NCBI GenBank assembly: GCA_029549985.1
Contig: JAKPIB010000015.1
Span: 17,603-81,602, forward strand
Direction: 5' to 3'
Length of the DNA stretch: 64,000 nt
Origin: Bacillota bacterium
GTDB taxonomy: Bacteria; Bacillota; Clostridia; Caldicoprobacterales; DTU083
Shown: one piece after another, positions 62,023-64,000 of the stretch
How the letters are laid out: every line of letters begins with the position of its first letter
How positions within the stretch are numbered: the first letter of the stretch is position 1
Made by a program: the position numbers and the translations under genes
The notes under the pieces: model-generated
Databases searched by the model: none
What the model saw: the letters and a program-made list of their open reading frames with translations, nothing else
Told to the model about the DNA's origin: nothing

Positions 62023-63612
62023 TTATTTTATGATATGGGCCCCCTTCTGGACCTCCCAGTTGCCATTGGCATATGCAGCCGTATATTGCTCGTCCAGGTA
62101 GTTCAACAGCGTTATCACTCTGTTCAGGTAGCAGCTGACCTGCAGATTGGACCATTCCGGTTTCTCGTATATGAATACTCTGCCTTTTCCATCCTTTGCA
62201 TATTGATGATATCCGGCATTGACCAGATCCGACTTTGTGCCAACCAGCAGGTTCACACCGGCCTTGCCGGCCCATTCATCAAATAGGCTCTTAATGTAGA
62301 CTGGATCGGATAGCTCAAGGGCGGATATGTCTATGCCTACATGCTTTATATTGCGTTCCAGCGGAGTTTTCTCAAGGGATTTTTTAAATATGGCAAAATA
62401 GGCATTAGCCTTGTCCTTTTCAGACAGTGTGATCTGTGTGACATATCCGTTGTCGTCGAAGGCTACCCCGAACTGTGCTGACAATGCGTTTATTTTTGAT
62501 ATTATACGCTTTGCCTCTTTGCCTGTGGCAACAGTGGGCTGGTAGTTGTTCCTGCTTGGTGTGGACGAGGTAAGACAGGGGATGAACCGGACATTGTCAT
62601 CGATTTGCAGCTCTCCGTCGATAAAGGTAAAGGTCTGCTGAAAGATCCCGCAGTCCTTGTCCCTGGGATTCTTGTTGCCGCCATAGCAGAAGTTGCCCAG
62701 GCAGTTGGTGATGTATCTGCCCTTATACTTGTTGATGCCCTGGAGGACGTGGGGATGGTTGCCTATCACGAGGTCGTAGCCCCAGTCGATGCACTTTTGT
62801 CCCAGCTCGATCTGATAGTCATCGATCCTGGAAGTACCTTCAAATTCTGCACTCCCCCAGTGTATGCAGGCAAGGACCAGATCAGCGTCCTGCTCACGCA
62901 GAGACTTGATGCCTTCCTCAAGCCAGTGCTCTATAAGCCTTCCGTCATAATGCTCGTTTACAGATACGAATCCGATTTTTATACCCTTGGTCTCATACAT
63001 CCCATATACACCGTCGCTGGCATAGGCTACTCCTGCCTCAGTAAGCAGCCTGACGGTATCTTCATAGCCCTGGGGACCGAAGTCATATGTATGGTTGTTG
63101 GAAAAGGATACTGCTTCGATCGAGCCCACCTTCAGTATGTCCACATACTCAGGCCTGCCTATATGGTTGTACAGCTTGACCCGCCTGTCCTTTGAGGTGG
63201 TTAGCGGCCCTTCAAGGTTGACGATAGAAAAATCGTCCTTTGAAAATATATCGACTACATTTTTAAAAAAGTAGGATTTGCCGTATTTATCATATGCCTC
63301 ATCGAAGGAATAACTATAAGTCATCTTATAATTGATGCCCAATGTACAGTCACCTGCAGCCGAAATCGTGATGCTCACGACTTCAGGTTCCCGGGTCGGG
63401 GTACTTGTCGGCGTACTGGTCGGGTCATTGCGTTCGTCTGTTGCTTTCGGACTTTCAGCAATCAGGTCCGGGGTCTCAGTCGGTATCCCGGGTGTAGGTG
63501 CATTGTTGACTTTTCCGTCAGCGCAGCCTGATAACAATGCCATGAGCGTCACTGACGCAGCAAGTATTGCAGCGTTTTTTTTCAGCACTATACGAGCTGT
63601 ACCTCTATACAT
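62023..63612 (-). CDS. CapA-family lipoprotein (metallophosphatase-like)
   Basis: 529 aa from ATG 63612, after AAGGGAGAG; an upstream in-frame ATG has no ribosome site. Lipobox LLSGC (C30), then a Thr/Pro-rich linker (about 31-75) and the CapA fold: AAGDCTLG, NLEGPLTTS, SFSNNHTYDFG, HWGSAEFE, IGNHPHVLQG, metal-ligand motifs of calcineurin-like phosphatases. Residues about 380-529 are an added C-terminal region with no family I recognise. CapA/PgsA relatives help make or export poly-gamma-glutamate, but many clostridial members have unknown roles. No capB/capC is nearby. Confidence 0.85.
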   Translation of the reverse strand: MYRGTARIVLKKNAAILAASVTLMALLSGCADGKVNNAPTPGIPTETPDLIAESPKATDERNDPTSTPTSTPTREPEVVSITISAAGDCTLGINYKMTYSYSFDEAYDKYGKSYFFKNVVDIFSKDDFSIVNLEGPLTTSKDRRVKLYNHIGRPEYVDILKVGSIEAVSFSNNHTYDFGPQGYEDTVRLLTEAGVAYASDGVYGMYETKGIKIGFVSVNEHYDGRLIEHWLEEGIKSLREQDADLVLACIHWGSAEFEGTSRIDDYQIELGQKCIDWGYDLVIGNHPHVLQGINKYKGRYITNCLGNFCYGGNKNPRDKDCGIFQQTFTFIDGELQIDDNVRFIPCLTSSTPSRNNYQPTVATGKEAKRIISKINALSAQFGVAFDDNGYVTQITLSEKDKANAYFAIFKKSLEKTPLERNIKHVGIDISALELSDPVYIKSLFDEWAGKAGVNLLVGTKSDLVNAGYHQYAKDGKGRVFIYEKPEWSNLQVSCYLNRVITLLNYLDEQYTAAYANGNWEVQKGAHIIK

Positions 63613-63727
63613 GCTCAACTCTCCCTTGAATCTTACGTATCTATTCAATATTACAATACTTACCAATAATATGCAACATCTGAAACAATCAAGCAAGAAA
63701 TTGCTGGACATTATAGCACGGCTTATG

Positions 63728-63756
63728 TTGTACAATCATAGAATAAGTGCTATAAT
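63728..63756 (+). promoter_or_regulatory. Promoter of the M-box leader
   Basis: TTGTAC (63728-63733), 17-bp spacer, TATAAT (63751-63756). Transcription would start near 63763, just before the riboswitch. The gap 63613-63727 shows nothing else. Confidence 0.75.
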
Positions 63757-63770
63757 GACAGCGAATGAAT

Positions 63771-63927
63771 ATTCTTTGTTAGGTGAGGCTACTATACGGA
63801 TATATGCTGCTACCCCGAAACGTCGAAAGACGCCAACGGGTCAACAGGCTTTATCGGATTAAGGTATAGCTTAACGCAGCTGGCGATCGGTCCTACGCTG
63901 TATAGTGCCAAAGCTCAACGAGTGAAG
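63771..63927 (+). promoter_or_regulatory. M-box (ykoK) magnesium riboswitch
   Basis: Near-perfect M-box consensus: GTTAGGTGAGGCT, ATACGGATATATGCTGCT, the GACGCCAA-GGGTCAACAGG core, ATCGG-TAAGG, and CGCAGCTGGCG, then GTGCCAAAGCTCAACGAGTG. Senses Mg2+ in the new transcript. When Mg2+ is plentiful the aptamer folds and transcription ends in the hairpin that follows. The regulated gene, probably a Mg2+ transporter (mgtE, corA or mgtA type), lies beyond the window. Confidence 0.93.
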
Positions 63928-63973
63928 AGTCACTTTATTGTTTGCTATGCCTTCACTTGTTGAAGGCTTTTTT
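63915..63973 (+). terminator. Riboswitch-controlled terminator
   Basis: TCAACGAGTGAAG (63915-63927) pairs with CTTCACTTGTTGA (63951-63963), one G-U pair, followed by six T. Its left arm overlaps the aptamer's end, as in other M-box leaders. Confidence 0.85.
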
Positions 63974-64000
63974 GCTTTACATATGTGTTATATGTATCTT

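Overview
The window reads as a chromosomal segment of an anaerobic, Gram-positive, endospore-former-type bacterium of class Clostridia, with roughly balanced base composition. This rests on strong AGGAGG ribosome sites with many TTG/GTG starts, a cggR-headed glycolytic operon, Rex, a DUF4364 protein, an M-box leader, and 2-hydroxyacyl-CoA-dehydratase-type activases. There are no rRNA genes, insertion sequences, prophage or CRISPR arrays. The only mobile-type element is a group I intron. The species cannot be named from this sequence.

Layout. 1-2.5 kb: 3' part of valS. 2.8-20.4 kb: a xyloglucan-oligosaccharide locus. It holds a ThuA-like protein, a GH95 alpha-L-fucosidase, a GH2 beta-galactosidase and a GH31 alpha-xylosidase, then (after a terminator and a strong promoter) an Lpl-type ABC importer (two permeases and a binding lipoprotein), an unrecognised GH42-like protein and a GH74 enzyme. 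None of the enzymes has a signal peptide, so the oligosaccharides are probably imported and taken apart in the cytoplasm. Galactose released by the GH2 enzyme could feed galK/galT at 44-47 kb. 20.5-25.1 kb: a DUF4364 regulator, an HPr-like protein without its histidine, and a five-gene unit of a split Fe-S activase/dehydratase system with two small cysteine-rich proteins. 25.2-25.7 kb: a probable 6S RNA, tRNA-Gln(CUG) and tRNA-Glu(CUC). 25.8-30.9 kb: murE, a Gfo/Idh/MocA oxidoreductase, a sugar-isomerase-like TIM barrel and glpK. 30.9-35 kb: a Gln-rich lipoprotein, two ABC ATPases without permeases (one fused to an AbrB-type domain) and a chemoreceptor. 35.2-45.5 kb: aconitase with a GntR regulator, an ABC-F protein, rex, manA, a rhomboid protease, a DUF362 ferredoxin-like protein and galT. 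45.7-51.7 kb: galK, a second DUF362 protein, dinB, degV, a nitrilase-fold protein lacking catalytic residues, and trmL. 51.8-57.8 kb: cggR-pgk-tpiA-gpmI-eno with a clear CggR operator and no gapA. 57.9-61.8 kb: secG, rnr, smpB and ssrA. 62-64 kb: a CapA-type lipoprotein and, at the right edge, an M-box Mg2+ riboswitch whose gene lies outside.

The most striking item is ssrA (tmRNA). The gene spans 630 nt instead of about 350 because a 277-nt ORF-less group I intron sits in the T-loop. P1, P2, P7, P8 and a P9-type hairpin can be drawn by hand, and the predicted splice-site pair is C-A rather than the usual U-G. Other points of interest are the cytoplasmic GH74 and unknown GH42-like protein, a permease with four extra membrane segments, the ABC-ATPase/AbrB fusion, the pseudo-nitrilase, the pseudo-HPr, and the operator arrays upstream of aconitase and cggR.
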